From: an uncultured Desulfosarcina sp.
Lineage (GTDB): Bacteria; Desulfobacterota; Desulfobacteria; Desulfobacterales; Desulfosarcinaceae
Assembly: GCF_963668215.1 (NCBI RefSeq)
Contig: NZ_OY764190.1
Coordinates: 5,766,001 to 5,830,000, forward strand
DNA length: 64,000 bases
Direction: 5' to 3'
Below, in pieces: positions 34,718 to 43,122 of the stretch; within the stretch, counting starts at the first letter, position 1, and each line of letters opens with the position of its first letter. The position numbers were made by a program, and so were the translations under genes. The notes under the pieces were generated by a model. That model had not been told where the DNA came from, ran no database searches, and worked only from the letters and a program-made list of their open reading frames with translations.

Positions 34718-37369
34718 ATGCGCCTGCTGAACCGCTACATCCACTGGGTTCTGGTCCATCCGAAAACCGTTATCACATTGTGCCTGCTGATTACGCTGGC
34801 CCTTTCAACGGGCATTGCCCGCTTGCGCTTCGACACGTCGGTGGAATCGTTTCTGCCAAAAAAAGACCCGGCCTATTCCTTCTATCAACATGTCAAAACC
34901 GTATACGGAGAGGTCGACACCTTCGTAGTGTTGTCCATTGGCCGGGAAAATTTGCTTTCCCACGAGAGCCTTGCCGCCATGGAAGACCTCCTGGAGGACA
35001 TTGAGGCGTACCAATACCCCGACGTGGAACAAAACCGGCAGCGCCTGTCGCGTCTGGATGCGCTGCTGAGCGATGCCGGGATTAGCCGCGAGCGGTTGCT
35101 GAAGGCGTTCGAAGACGACCCGGTATTCCATCGTCTTTTGCTTCGCAAGTGCCGCAACTGTCTTCCCGCATCCGAAGGCCCCGTAACGGCCAAACAAAGA
35201 AAACGGCTTCGCACGGCCATTGCCGCCGCCATGGATCTTCAGGAACGCAAGCTCATTGACGAAATCCTTTCCCTGTTCACCACCCGCGATATTTCCGGTG
35301 CCGACGACACCCTGCGCGCCGTGGATCTCATCGACCGGGACGCATCCGGAAAACGCCGGCTGCCCCGAACCGAAACCGAGCGGATTTCCCTGGTCCGGCG
35401 GCTCGAACGCAACCCGGCCTTCGAACGGGGACTCTTCGCCAAAGATCCGGCAAGCGGCCGGATCTCCGATTTCGGTTTTTTCCTGCGTTTCGTGAACATG
35501 CCCTCCCACGATACCATCGCCCGGGAGATGCTGGAGATTGCCGACAGCCACACCGAACTTCAAATCATCACCCACGGCCAGCCCATCGTCTACACACGGA
35601 TCAACGACTACATGCGGGCCGACCTCATGCGTCTCATCCCCCTGGTGATGCTGGTGGCCGCCATCGTTTTTGCCATCAACTTCCGCAGCGTGATCGGGGT
35701 GTTCCTGCCCCTGGCCACCCTGGCCATGGTGAACGCCTGCATCCTGGGGCTCATGGGGCATCTGGGCGTCGAGATCACCACCGTGGGGGTTTCCCTGCCG
35801 GTCCTGATGATCGCTATCGGCAGCTCCTATTCCATTCACATGCTCAACCAGTACTACGCCGATGGATCCCGTATTGAAAAAATGGGGAAACTCCAGGGAC
35901 TGGAACACAGCATGTCCCACATCGCCCTCACGGTCTGGCTCACGGGCCTGACGACCTTCGTGGCCTTCATGACCCTGGGCAGCCACCGCCTTTCGGCCAT
36001 CCGCGATTGGGGAATTTTTTCGGCCATCGGCGTCATGTTTTCCGTCTTCATCACGCTGTCCCTGATACCGGCAGGCCTGGTGCTGATCCCCCACCGACCG
36101 CCGAAAGGGCGGGAATCTGGACACCCCGGGTTCCGGTTTTCGTTCACCAACTTTATCCTTAAAGCCATGATCAGAGGCACCACCCGCCACAGCCGTGCGT
36201 TAATCATTACAGTGGCCGTCATCCTTGCCGTTTCCATGGTCGGGATCACCCGTCTGGCGGTGGAAACCGAATTTCTCCACTACTTCAAAAAAGACGACCG
36301 GGTCCGCAGCACCGCCGGCGTCATTGGGGAGAAATTCAAAGGACGCTGGGGCTTCAATATCCTTATCGATTCCGGCGCAACGGACGGGGTTCTCTCGGCC
36401 CGCTTTCTCAATGCGGTGGAAGATTTGAGAACCTGGCTGGTGGATCCGGCAAACGGCCTTTACATCGGCCGCACCGACGCGTTCGGCGATACTATCAAAA
36501 CCATGCATATGGCCATGAACAACGATGATCCGGCCTTTTATCGCATACCGGATAGCGACATGGAGATCGTCGACTATCTGGAAATCTATGTGGATGACGA
36601 TCGCAACTCGGACGGTCGGGCCGACCGCTTCGAGGCGACCGTGGATCCGAATTTCAGGGAGGTCAACATCCTGGCCCGGCTGCACCGCGCCGGCGGCGAT
36701 ATGATCGGCACCGGCGATCTCAAACGGATTTTCGCCGCGGTGTCCGCGCATTTGGCCGCCACTCTGCCCGATCCCTACACCTTTCGCATTACGGGGCATC
36801 CGGGCATCCTCATCACAAGCGCCGGGTATATCGTCAACGGCCAGCTTCAGAGTCTGGCGCTCTCCCTGGCGGTCATCTGGATCGTGGTCGTGGCGCTCCT
36901 CAAAAACGTCAAGGCCGGCCTGATGGCCCTGATCCCCATGAGTACGGCGGTGATCATCAATTTCGGCATCATGGGCTGGTTCGGTATCCGGTTGGATATC
37001 GCCACCTCCATCATCGCCGCCATCACCATCGGCATCGGCGTGGACGACACCATCCATTTTATCAACACCTACCGATTTTTTCGAACCCGTGGCATGGACC
37101 GTGACGCGACCATCCGCGCCACGCTGGAACTGGCCGGCAAAGCCATTCTTTTCACCTCGTTCGCCCTGATCTTCGGGTTTTCGGTGATGGGCTTTTCAAA
37201 ATTCAAACCGCTGGTGCTTTTCGGCATTCTCATGAGCATCACCATGATCGCAACCACGGTGGGCGCCCTGTTGCTGCTGCCATCGGCGATCAAGCGCTTC
37301 GGCATCGACGTCGACAAAGGCGCAAAGAAGGTACGCACGGTGCGGCTGTCCTCACGACAGGAGGTGTGA
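34718..37369 (+). CDS. RND-superfamily (MMPL-type) exporter
   Basis: 883 aa in two homologous halves. TM1 (about 16-36) is followed by a large periplasmic loop with LRFDTSVESFLPKKDPAY, then a five-TM bundle (about 305-465). A second TM (about 495-515), loop and TM bundle (about 715-870) repeat the plan; GIGVDDTIHFINTYR is the hallmark of the second half. It should export lipids or hydrophobic compounds using the proton gradient. The ATG at 34718 follows GGGAGA. It is under the TetR operators and precedes a LolA-like protein and a beta-barrel, a layout found in lipid or hopanoid-like export systems. Confidence 0.88.
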   Translation: MRLLNRYIHWVLVHPKTVITLCLLITLALSTGIARLRFDTSVESFLPKKDPAYSFYQHVKTVYGEVDTFVVLSIGRENLLSHESLAAMEDLLEDIEAYQYPDVEQNRQRLSRLDALLSDAGISRERLLKAFEDDPVFHRLLLRKCRNCLPASEGPVTAKQRKRLRTAIAAAMDLQERKLIDEILSLFTTRDISGADDTLRAVDLIDRDASGKRRLPRTETERISLVRRLERNPAFERGLFAKDPASGRISDFGFFLRFVNMPSHDTIAREMLEIADSHTELQIITHGQPIVYTRINDYMRADLMRLIPLVMLVAAIVFAINFRSVIGVFLPLATLAMVNACILGLMGHLGVEITTVGVSLPVLMIAIGSSYSIHMLNQYYADGSRIEKMGKLQGLEHSMSHIALTVWLTGLTTFVAFMTLGSHRLSAIRDWGIFSAIGVMFSVFITLSLIPAGLVLIPHRPPKGRESGHPGFRFSFTNFILKAMIRGTTRHSRALIITVAVILAVSMVGITRLAVETEFLHYFKKDDRVRSTAGVIGEKFKGRWGFNILIDSGATDGVLSARFLNAVEDLRTWLVDPANGLYIGRTDAFGDTIKTMHMAMNNDDPAFYRIPDSDMEIVDYLEIYVDDDRNSDGRADRFEATVDPNFREVNILARLHRAGGDMIGTGDLKRIFAAVSAHLAATLPDPYTFRITGHPGILITSAGYIVNGQLQSLALSLAVIWIVVVALLKNVKAGLMALIPMSTAVIINFGIMGWFGIRLDIATSIIAAITIGIGVDDTIHFINTYRFFRTRGMDRDATIRATLELAGKAILFTSFALIFGFSVMGFSKFKPLVLFGILMSITMIATTVGALLLLPSAIKRFGIDVDKGAKKVRTVRLSSRQEV

Positions 37370-37459
37370 CGGACAAATGGCAGGCAAGGCCTTCAAGTCT
37401 TCCATATTGAAATTTTAAAAACAACTGTTCGGAGCCCCGAACCGCAAAAGGAGGAAAAA

Positions 37460-38203
37460 GTGAAAAACATCCTTTCGATGGCCACTGCTATCCTGCTTCT
37501 ATCGGCAACGCCCCTTGCCGCCGCCATGACCGGGCGGCAGATCATGGAGCAAAGCGACGCGCTGGCGCAACCGGACACCGCCGAAAGCCGCGTGGTCATG
37601 CTGATCCACAAAGGCGGTCGAGCCAAGGAAAAAGAATTCGGTCTGCAAGCCAAGCAGTTCGGTCCGGAAGAAGACCGCGTGAAGATCGCCTTCATCCGTC
37701 CATCCAAAATCACGCTGCTGACCCATTCGCGGAAAAAACAACCGGACAACCAGTGGCTGCGGCTCTCCTCGGGCAAGGTCAAGCGCATCGCGCTGGCGGA
37801 CAAGGGTAAACCCTTCGTGAATTCCCACTTTTACTACGAGGATTTGAGCGGCATCGACATCGATGACTACATTTATACCCTGCTGGGAAAAAAAGAAATA
37901 TCGGGAGAACCCTGCTACGAGGTGGAAGCGGTCACCGTAAAAGAGGACAAGGTCTATGACAAGCTGATTCTCTACCCCCGCAAATCCGATTGTTTTGTGC
38001 TGAGGGTGGATTTCTACCTGGACGGCGAGTTCCACAAGTTCCTCGAAAACGCCGAAATTCAAACCGTGGACGGCATTTTGACCCCATTCAAGGTGACCAT
38101 GTCCACCGCCGACGGCCAGAGCCGCACCGAACTTCTTCTCAAGGCCCTGAAATACAATGAAGACCTGCCGGACAGCCGCTTTCGCAAAGAGGCCCTGCGG
38201 TAA
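37460..38203 (+). CDS. LolA-like outer-membrane lipoprotein-sorting protein
   Basis: 247 aa with a signal peptide ending at PLAAAM. The rest fits the periplasmic LolA/LolB-like half-barrel that follows RND exporters (TGRQIMEQSDAL, KIAFIRPSKITLLTHSRKKQPDNQW, PCYEVEAVTVKED, VDFYLDGEFHKFL). It probably carries a lipid or lipoprotein from the exporter to the outer membrane. GTG start at 37460 with a strong AAAGGAGG. Second gene of the TetR-controlled unit. Confidence 0.82.
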   Translation: MKNILSMATAILLLSATPLAAAMTGRQIMEQSDALAQPDTAESRVVMLIHKGGRAKEKEFGLQAKQFGPEEDRVKIAFIRPSKITLLTHSRKKQPDNQWLRLSSGKVKRIALADKGKPFVNSHFYYEDLSGIDIDDYIYTLLGKKEISGEPCYEVEAVTVKEDKVYDKLILYPRKSDCFVLRVDFYLDGEFHKFLENAEIQTVDGILTPFKVTMSTADGQSRTELLLKALKYNEDLPDSRFRKEALR

Positions 38204-38237
38204 ATTGGCGACGCCGTCTCATCGCATCGGACAGAAC

Positions 38238-39737
38238 ATGGCAGCACGGAAACATGGAAAATCCCCAGGGGACGACCGTGGCCGGCCCCTGGCCGCGCCG
38301 CTCCTTTTCTGCTGCCTTTTGATCCTTGCCGCCCTCGGTCTCTTTCAGCCTGCAGTCATCTTTTCGGCCATGGCCGAAGAAAACGATTTTTTCGGGGAGG
38401 AATCCGAAGACAACTTTCTGACCTGGCGCGGCTTTGTGGAAATGGAGGGGTTTTTCCGTACCCGCGAAGAGTTCCAGGATGAAGATCGGGTAGTCAAAAA
38501 CGAAATCCGGAGTCATCTGGAGGTGCGCTACGGCAGCGACGACAGGTTCGCTTTCATGGCGGCCGACCTCTACCTGCTGCCCCAGGCGTTGGGAAACGAG
38601 ACGGACACGGTATACTACTATGACGAGGACAGCGGCATCGACCGCAACCTTCGCATTTACGGCCGCGAGGCCGAGGCCCAGTTCAACGAATTGTATGTCA
38701 ACTGCTCTTTCGATCGGATACGATTGCGTGCCGGCAATCAGAAATACGCGTGGGGTACGGCCGATTTTTTCAACCCCACGGCCTATGCCAATCCCTATGA
38801 TCTGCGGGAACTGATCTTCAAAGACGAAGAGGAATTAAAGCTGGGAATTCCATCCCTGTCGGCCATGGCTTTCACCGACGCTTTCACCCTGGAGGCCGTG
38901 CTGGCGCCGGTGCATGTTCCCACCCTGCTGCCGACCACGGATCAGTTCTGGGCCATCCGGCGGGTGGAAGGTTTTTTCCCGGTCGTCATCGATGACACCC
39001 AAGCCCTGGACCCGACCCTGGAAAATACCGGATGGGGCCTGCGGCTGTCGGCTACCCGGGGCAACACCGACATCTCCTTTTCCGCCTGGCGGGGACCGGA
39101 TCACGACCCGGTGCTGCTGCCGGCCGGCGTCGTCGTCGAACCGGGAGAGCCGGTAGCGCTGCTGATCCGGCCCGACTATCATGTGATCCACGCCCTGGGA
39201 GCGGACGTCACCATGAATACGGATGCCTTTGTTTTTCAGGCCGAAGCGTCCTGGTCCCCGGACAAGTGCAGCTTTGTCCGACAGGATCTTACCGACATCG
39301 CCGGCATCACCTTCCCTTTCGAGGTGGAAAAATCAGACTACCTGGCGTTTGCCGTTGGCGCGAACTGGTTCGTTCCCCTGGGCCGGCTCATCGACGGCCA
39401 TACAGGCCAATCGGTTCTTTCGGTGGAATGGTATCAGTCCCGTTTTTTTAAAGAAGGGCTCAATCCGCCCCTGCTGCCCGACATGTTTACCTGCCGGTAT
39501 GAAGACAGCTTTCTGGATGACCTTCTTTATACAGAAATAACGTTCATCTACGAAGACCGCCACGGCGGGACCATCTTCTGGCCCATGATTGGCCTTGACT
39601 TTCAGAACGGATTCACACTGGAGGTTTCCTATGCCGGTATCGACGGGGAAGGCAGCGGAAGTTGGGAAAACGACTCTCTGTTCTATTATTTCAGGGACAA
39701 CGACATGGTTATGGCCAAGGTGCGCTATGTATTTTAA
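38238..39737 (+). CDS. predicted outer-membrane beta-barrel protein
   Basis: 499 aa. A long N-terminal signal (hydrophobic about 20-43) precedes alternating short hydrophobic strands rich in Tyr/Phe/Asp and a final VRYVF with the C-terminal Phe expected of barrel proteins. Recognisable segments are FNELYVNCSFDRIRLRAGNQ and WGTADFFNPTAYANPYDLRE, as in DUF1302/alginate-export-like porins that accompany RND plus LolA genes. It is probably the outer-membrane exit or receptor of the system. The ATG at 38238 fits the signal peptide. Confidence 0.72.
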   Translation: MAARKHGKSPGDDRGRPLAAPLLFCCLLILAALGLFQPAVIFSAMAEENDFFGEESEDNFLTWRGFVEMEGFFRTREEFQDEDRVVKNEIRSHLEVRYGSDDRFAFMAADLYLLPQALGNETDTVYYYDEDSGIDRNLRIYGREAEAQFNELYVNCSFDRIRLRAGNQKYAWGTADFFNPTAYANPYDLRELIFKDEEELKLGIPSLSAMAFTDAFTLEAVLAPVHVPTLLPTTDQFWAIRRVEGFFPVVIDDTQALDPTLENTGWGLRLSATRGNTDISFSAWRGPDHDPVLLPAGVVVEPGEPVALLIRPDYHVIHALGADVTMNTDAFVFQAEASWSPDKCSFVRQDLTDIAGITFPFEVEKSDYLAFAVGANWFVPLGRLIDGHTGQSVLSVEWYQSRFFKEGLNPPLLPDMFTCRYEDSFLDDLLYTEITFIYEDRHGGTIFWPMIGLDFQNGFTLEVSYAGIDGEGSGSWENDSLFYYFRDNDMVMAKVRYVF

Positions 39738-41586
39738 AACGGCAAGGCTGTTCTGCATGTTAGCAATTCTGTTGGCCGGGTGCGGGGGGGCGGGGGACGA
39801 GCCCGATGATTCCCTGGCGATTTCCGGCACCATCCGCGTATCGGAAGCGGCCAGCGGCGTCGATGGGCCCGTGCTGGTGGCGGTATTCAATACCGCCGAT
39901 CTGGATCGAATCGAGAGCGATACCAAAAACGCGGTGGTCGGCATGGTCTCGGCCGATGCATCGGGCAGTACATTTTCCATGGACCTTTCCGAAACCGGGC
40001 TTGCGGCCGGTGACGGCGTCTACGTAGCCGCCTTCATCGACGCCGATTATTCGGGCAGCCTGCCCTACCCGACGCCCGGAGACTGGGTTGGCTTCTATGT
40101 CGACGGTGCCGCGCTATCCCCGCTGCTTCGGCTCAACCCGGGAGGCAACGACGGCATCCACATCGACATCGACCGCCGGGTTTACGACTACGAAGCCCGC
40201 ATCAGCGGTACGGTGGACGCCAGCGAAAGCGGCACGCTGACCCTGATCGCCTACACGGGCCCCATGGAGACGTCGGATTTCTCGAAGCTGGAAACGGACA
40301 GGATTATTGCCTACCGGCAGGTGAAAAAAAGCGCGGCCCCCCTGCCCTACAACCTGAGAATTTTACCCTACGGGTACGACCTGCCCGTCGAGGACGTCCA
40401 GGTCTACGCTTTTCTGGACGTCAACGGCAACGAAAGCATGGACGCAGGCGACCGCATCGGTTACCACTGCACGGCGCCGGATGAGCCGCCGTCGCTGCTG
40501 ACCATCGAATCGGGCCTGCGCACCGGCATTGACATTGCTTTCACGATGGACGTCATGGAACCCTCGGGCCACGCCATGCGCCTGACCGGGAACCTCACGG
40601 CGCCGGACGGATATCCCGATGAAGGTGACGCCTTTTACCTGCTGATAGCCGATACGGACCTTCCCGGCGGCCTGTTCGAAGATCCGCTGGCCCACATCAA
40701 GGCCTTTCAGGCCGTCGTCCCGGACAGCGGCGCGTTTGAAATGGACCTCTCCCATACCGATTTGTCTCCCGGCGACCGGGTGATGGTCGCCGCCCTGTGG
40801 GACCGCGACTACCAGGCCGGTTTCCCCTGGCCGACGCCCGGGGATTACGCCGGCCTGCTGCAGAACAACACCACGTACGCATTCACCCTGTCCCTTTCCG
40901 CGGGAGACAATTCCATACCCGCTGCCGGATGGGAGCTTGATACCAATCGCATCTTTTACGATTTCGATGCCCACATCGCCTACGCCCTGGACCTGGAAGG
41001 GGCCGGCGCCATCGATCCGAAGGTCGCCCAGGTCATGGTGATTCTTTTGCACGCCGACGGCCTGAACCTCTCCTTTAGCCTCCTGGACGGCATCCAATTC
41101 GAAATCGACATGGATTACGTGCTGGCCATGGATGTGATCCCGGCCGCCGATGCCGATTATTTCGGCGGCGACACCCGTCAGGACCCGGCGGTCCCCAGAC
41201 AGCTTCATCTCCTGCCGGCCGTGGTCGAGCAGCTCGCCGTCTGGGAGGAAAGCCAGCCCCCCGATCCGCTTATCGAGCCGGCTTTATCCGGTCCCGACGG
41301 CGACGCGACCGCATTTCTGGTGGCGGTGCTGGACTGCGACGGCGATCTGCGTCTGGGGCTGGGAGATAAAATCGGCTACTGGTCGTCGGCGTCCATTGCC
41401 GTGGATGGCAGCGTAAGCGTCACCATCGACCTTCCCGGATTCGGTGAGATCGAAATCCCCGACTGGCTGATCGGGCTGTTCGATTTTCCCAGCCCTTTGC
41501 CTGTCATCACCAATGGCGAGAATCTGGAAGCCCGCTCTGGCCAGGCGGACGGCCCCTACTGGATCGAGGTGAAGGACTTTTTGTAA
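39727..41586 (+). CDS. repeat-containing outer-membrane lipoprotein
   Basis: 619 aa with lipobox AILLAGC (Cys19). No known family. Two long similar segments stand out: FSMDLSETGLAAGDGVYVAA followed by LPYPTPGDWVGFY (codons at 39971-40098), and FEMDLSHTDLSPGDRVMVAA followed by FPWPTPGDYAGLL (40735-40862). A second motif pair is LDVNGNESMDAGDRIGYH (40411-40467) and LDCDGDLRLGLGDKIGYW (41329-41382), Asp-rich loops that may bind Ca2+. It looks like a string of beta-sandwich domains on the cell surface. It overlaps the barrel gene by 11 bp, so it is a co-translated partner. Confidence 0.75.
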   Translation: MYFKTARLFCMLAILLAGCGGAGDEPDDSLAISGTIRVSEAASGVDGPVLVAVFNTADLDRIESDTKNAVVGMVSADASGSTFSMDLSETGLAAGDGVYVAAFIDADYSGSLPYPTPGDWVGFYVDGAALSPLLRLNPGGNDGIHIDIDRRVYDYEARISGTVDASESGTLTLIAYTGPMETSDFSKLETDRIIAYRQVKKSAAPLPYNLRILPYGYDLPVEDVQVYAFLDVNGNESMDAGDRIGYHCTAPDEPPSLLTIESGLRTGIDIAFTMDVMEPSGHAMRLTGNLTAPDGYPDEGDAFYLLIADTDLPGGLFEDPLAHIKAFQAVVPDSGAFEMDLSHTDLSPGDRVMVAALWDRDYQAGFPWPTPGDYAGLLQNNTTYAFTLSLSAGDNSIPAAGWELDTNRIFYDFDAHIAYALDLEGAGAIDPKVAQVMVILLHADGLNLSFSLLDGIQFEIDMDYVLAMDVIPAADADYFGGDTRQDPAVPRQLHLLPAVVEQLAVWEESQPPDPLIEPALSGPDGDATAFLVAVLDCDGDLRLGLGDKIGYWSSASIAVDGSVSVTIDLPGFGEIEIPDWLIGLFDFPSPLPVITNGENLEARSGQADGPYWIEVKDFL

Positions 41587-41677
41587 TCCTCGCCATTGGT
41601 GCGAACGACCGCTTGACGCGACCCACCGCCTCCGCGATAATAGCGGCAAATTCCCTTTTCACGTCAGGAGGCAAACG

Positions 41678-42505
41678 ATGAACGACGCAATCCGGGCCGA
41701 CTATTCCGCCCTGGACCGACCCGACGTAGGCAGGTTTCTTTTTCACCCGCGAAAATCAGCCCCAAGCGCGGAAAAACGCGACAATTTTCAGGAACTCCGC
41801 ATTCCCGTCGCCGAAGGAATAGCCGTGGGCGCCCGCTTTCACGTGGCCGACGCCGGCGGGGCCACCCTGCTCTTTTTTCACGGCAACGGAGAGATCGTTG
41901 CCGACTATGACGACATCGCCCCCTTGTTCAATCGTCTCGGCATCAACTTTCTGGTCGTGGATTACCGGGGCTACGGGATTTCGGACGGCACCCCCACGGC
42001 GTCCGCCATGATGGCCGACTGTCATCGGATTTTCGATTTCGCCGAAAAATGGAAGACGGAAAAGGGGTTTTTCGGCCCCCTGATCGTCATGGGGCGTTCG
42101 TTGGGCAGCGCCTCGGCCCTGGAACTGGCTGCCAGTTACCCGGATCGGTTCGACGGGCTGATTGTCGAAAGTGGATTTGCCTGGGCGGGTCCGCTGTTGC
42201 GGCGGTTAGGAGTCGATCCGGGACGCATCGGGTTCGACGAATCCTCGGGCTTTGCCAATGTGGACAAGATCAAACGCTTTGCCAAGCCGACGGTGATCAT
42301 CCACGCCGAATTCGATCACATCATTCCTTTCAGCGACGGCAAGACGCTGTACGATGCCAGCCCTGCCGACGAAAAAACGCTGCTCACCATTTTCGGCGCC
42401 AACCACAATGACATCTTCCTGCGCGGCCTGGACCGTTATCTCGAGGCGGTTGTCAACCTCGCCCGCACGATCAGTGACCCAACGATTACAATAAGGTCCG
42501 GGTGA
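41678..42505 (+). CDS. alpha/beta hydrolase
   Basis: 275 aa, cytoplasmic. The fold is shown by LLFFHGNGEIVADYDD (oxyanion HGNG), VVDYRGYGISDG, the nucleophile elbow GRSLGSASA, the acid region HAEFDHIIPF and the catalytic His in GANHND. It resembles the BEM46/ABHD13 group of serine hydrolases; the substrate is unknown. RBS AGGAGG. Last rightward gene before a bidirectional hairpin; weak functional link to the export genes upstream. Confidence 0.88.
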   Translation: MNDAIRADYSALDRPDVGRFLFHPRKSAPSAEKRDNFQELRIPVAEGIAVGARFHVADAGGATLLFFHGNGEIVADYDDIAPLFNRLGINFLVVDYRGYGISDGTPTASAMMADCHRIFDFAEKWKTEKGFFGPLIVMGRSLGSASALELAASYPDRFDGLIVESGFAWAGPLLRRLGVDPGRIGFDESSGFANVDKIKRFAKPTVIIHAEFDHIIPFSDGKTLYDASPADEKTLLTIFGANHNDIFLRGLDRYLEAVVNLARTISDPTITIRSG

Positions 42506-42526
42506 TTTGCGGCGACCACCCGGACC
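42495..42526. terminator. hairpin terminator between convergent genes
   Basis: Perfect 10-bp stem GGTCCGGGTG (42495-42504) with CACCCGGACC (42517-42526) and a 12-nt loop. It overlaps the hydrolase stop codon and lies 30 bp from the end of the convergent HEAT gene. A symmetric GC stem without a long T-run could serve both directions. Confidence 0.6.
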
Positions 42527-42555
42527 CGATGCCGTTTGTGTTCCTGTTGTGACAA

Positions 42556-42744
42556 TTACGCTTCGGTCTCTCTCACCAGCAGGCTGTCCAGACGCAGCCT
42601 GGCTGCCTGGCATACATCAGGATCTTCGTCCTTCTCGGCAATTTGCCCGAGCAGTTTGATATCTTTGATGCGTTCCAACGCCCGTTTGCGCACCTCGGGG
42701 TTGGAATTTTGCCAGCGGGGAACGAAAATATCGGAAAATTTCAC
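42556..42744 (-). CDS. small HEAT-repeat-like protein
   Basis: 62 aa from a GTG at 42744 with GGAGG 6 nt upstream. The sequence WQNSNPEVRKRALERIKDI and KDEDPDVCQAARLRLDSLL reads as two HEAT-type helical pairs, the usual form of short protein-protein adaptors. Another frame across the same bases (42617-42838) is also open but lacks such features. Probably real; function unknown. Confidence 0.55.
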   Translation of the reverse strand: MKFSDIFVPRWQNSNPEVRKRALERIKDIKLLGQIAEKDEDPDVCQAARLRLDSLLVRETEA

Positions 42745-43122
42745 GATACACCTCCATAATGGCCGGGTTATCCAACACCACCTGCGGCCATTCGTCGGCG
42801 GCCGGAAAGCGCACGTCTACGCCCCAACCATCCGGCAAAAGGTCGGCAGTCCCCTTACCTCAACCGGTGAATCGTCTCCCGGAATGCGACACAGCTTCCC
42901 GGGAGATGGGTAGGCACATTTTGATGATGCTCCACATTGCATGCGTCCTTCGGCAGTACATCGCCGGCAAAAAAACGGTATCGCGGGCATTCGTTCAGCA
43001 AGCGGCTGGCGGGTATCGGCTACAACGGTGATCGATCGGCGGGCAGTACTTTTCAATCCATCCGTATATTTTTAATACTATGGACGATTGGATCGCCTGT
43101 CAAGCAATTATTGGCATATGTT
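42745..43122. other. intergenic region without a supported gene
   Basis: 378 bp between two leftward genes. Short open frames occur but none has an RBS plus family resemblance. The A/T-rich patch near 43055-43125 is the only notable part. I see no terminator with a T-run for the large RND gene that ends at 43123. Confidence 0.4.

Noticed and set aside
34805..36190. 461-codon minus-strand frame opposite the RND exporter
   Set aside because: Composition typical of an antisense shadow (His/Gln/Gly-rich), no family features.
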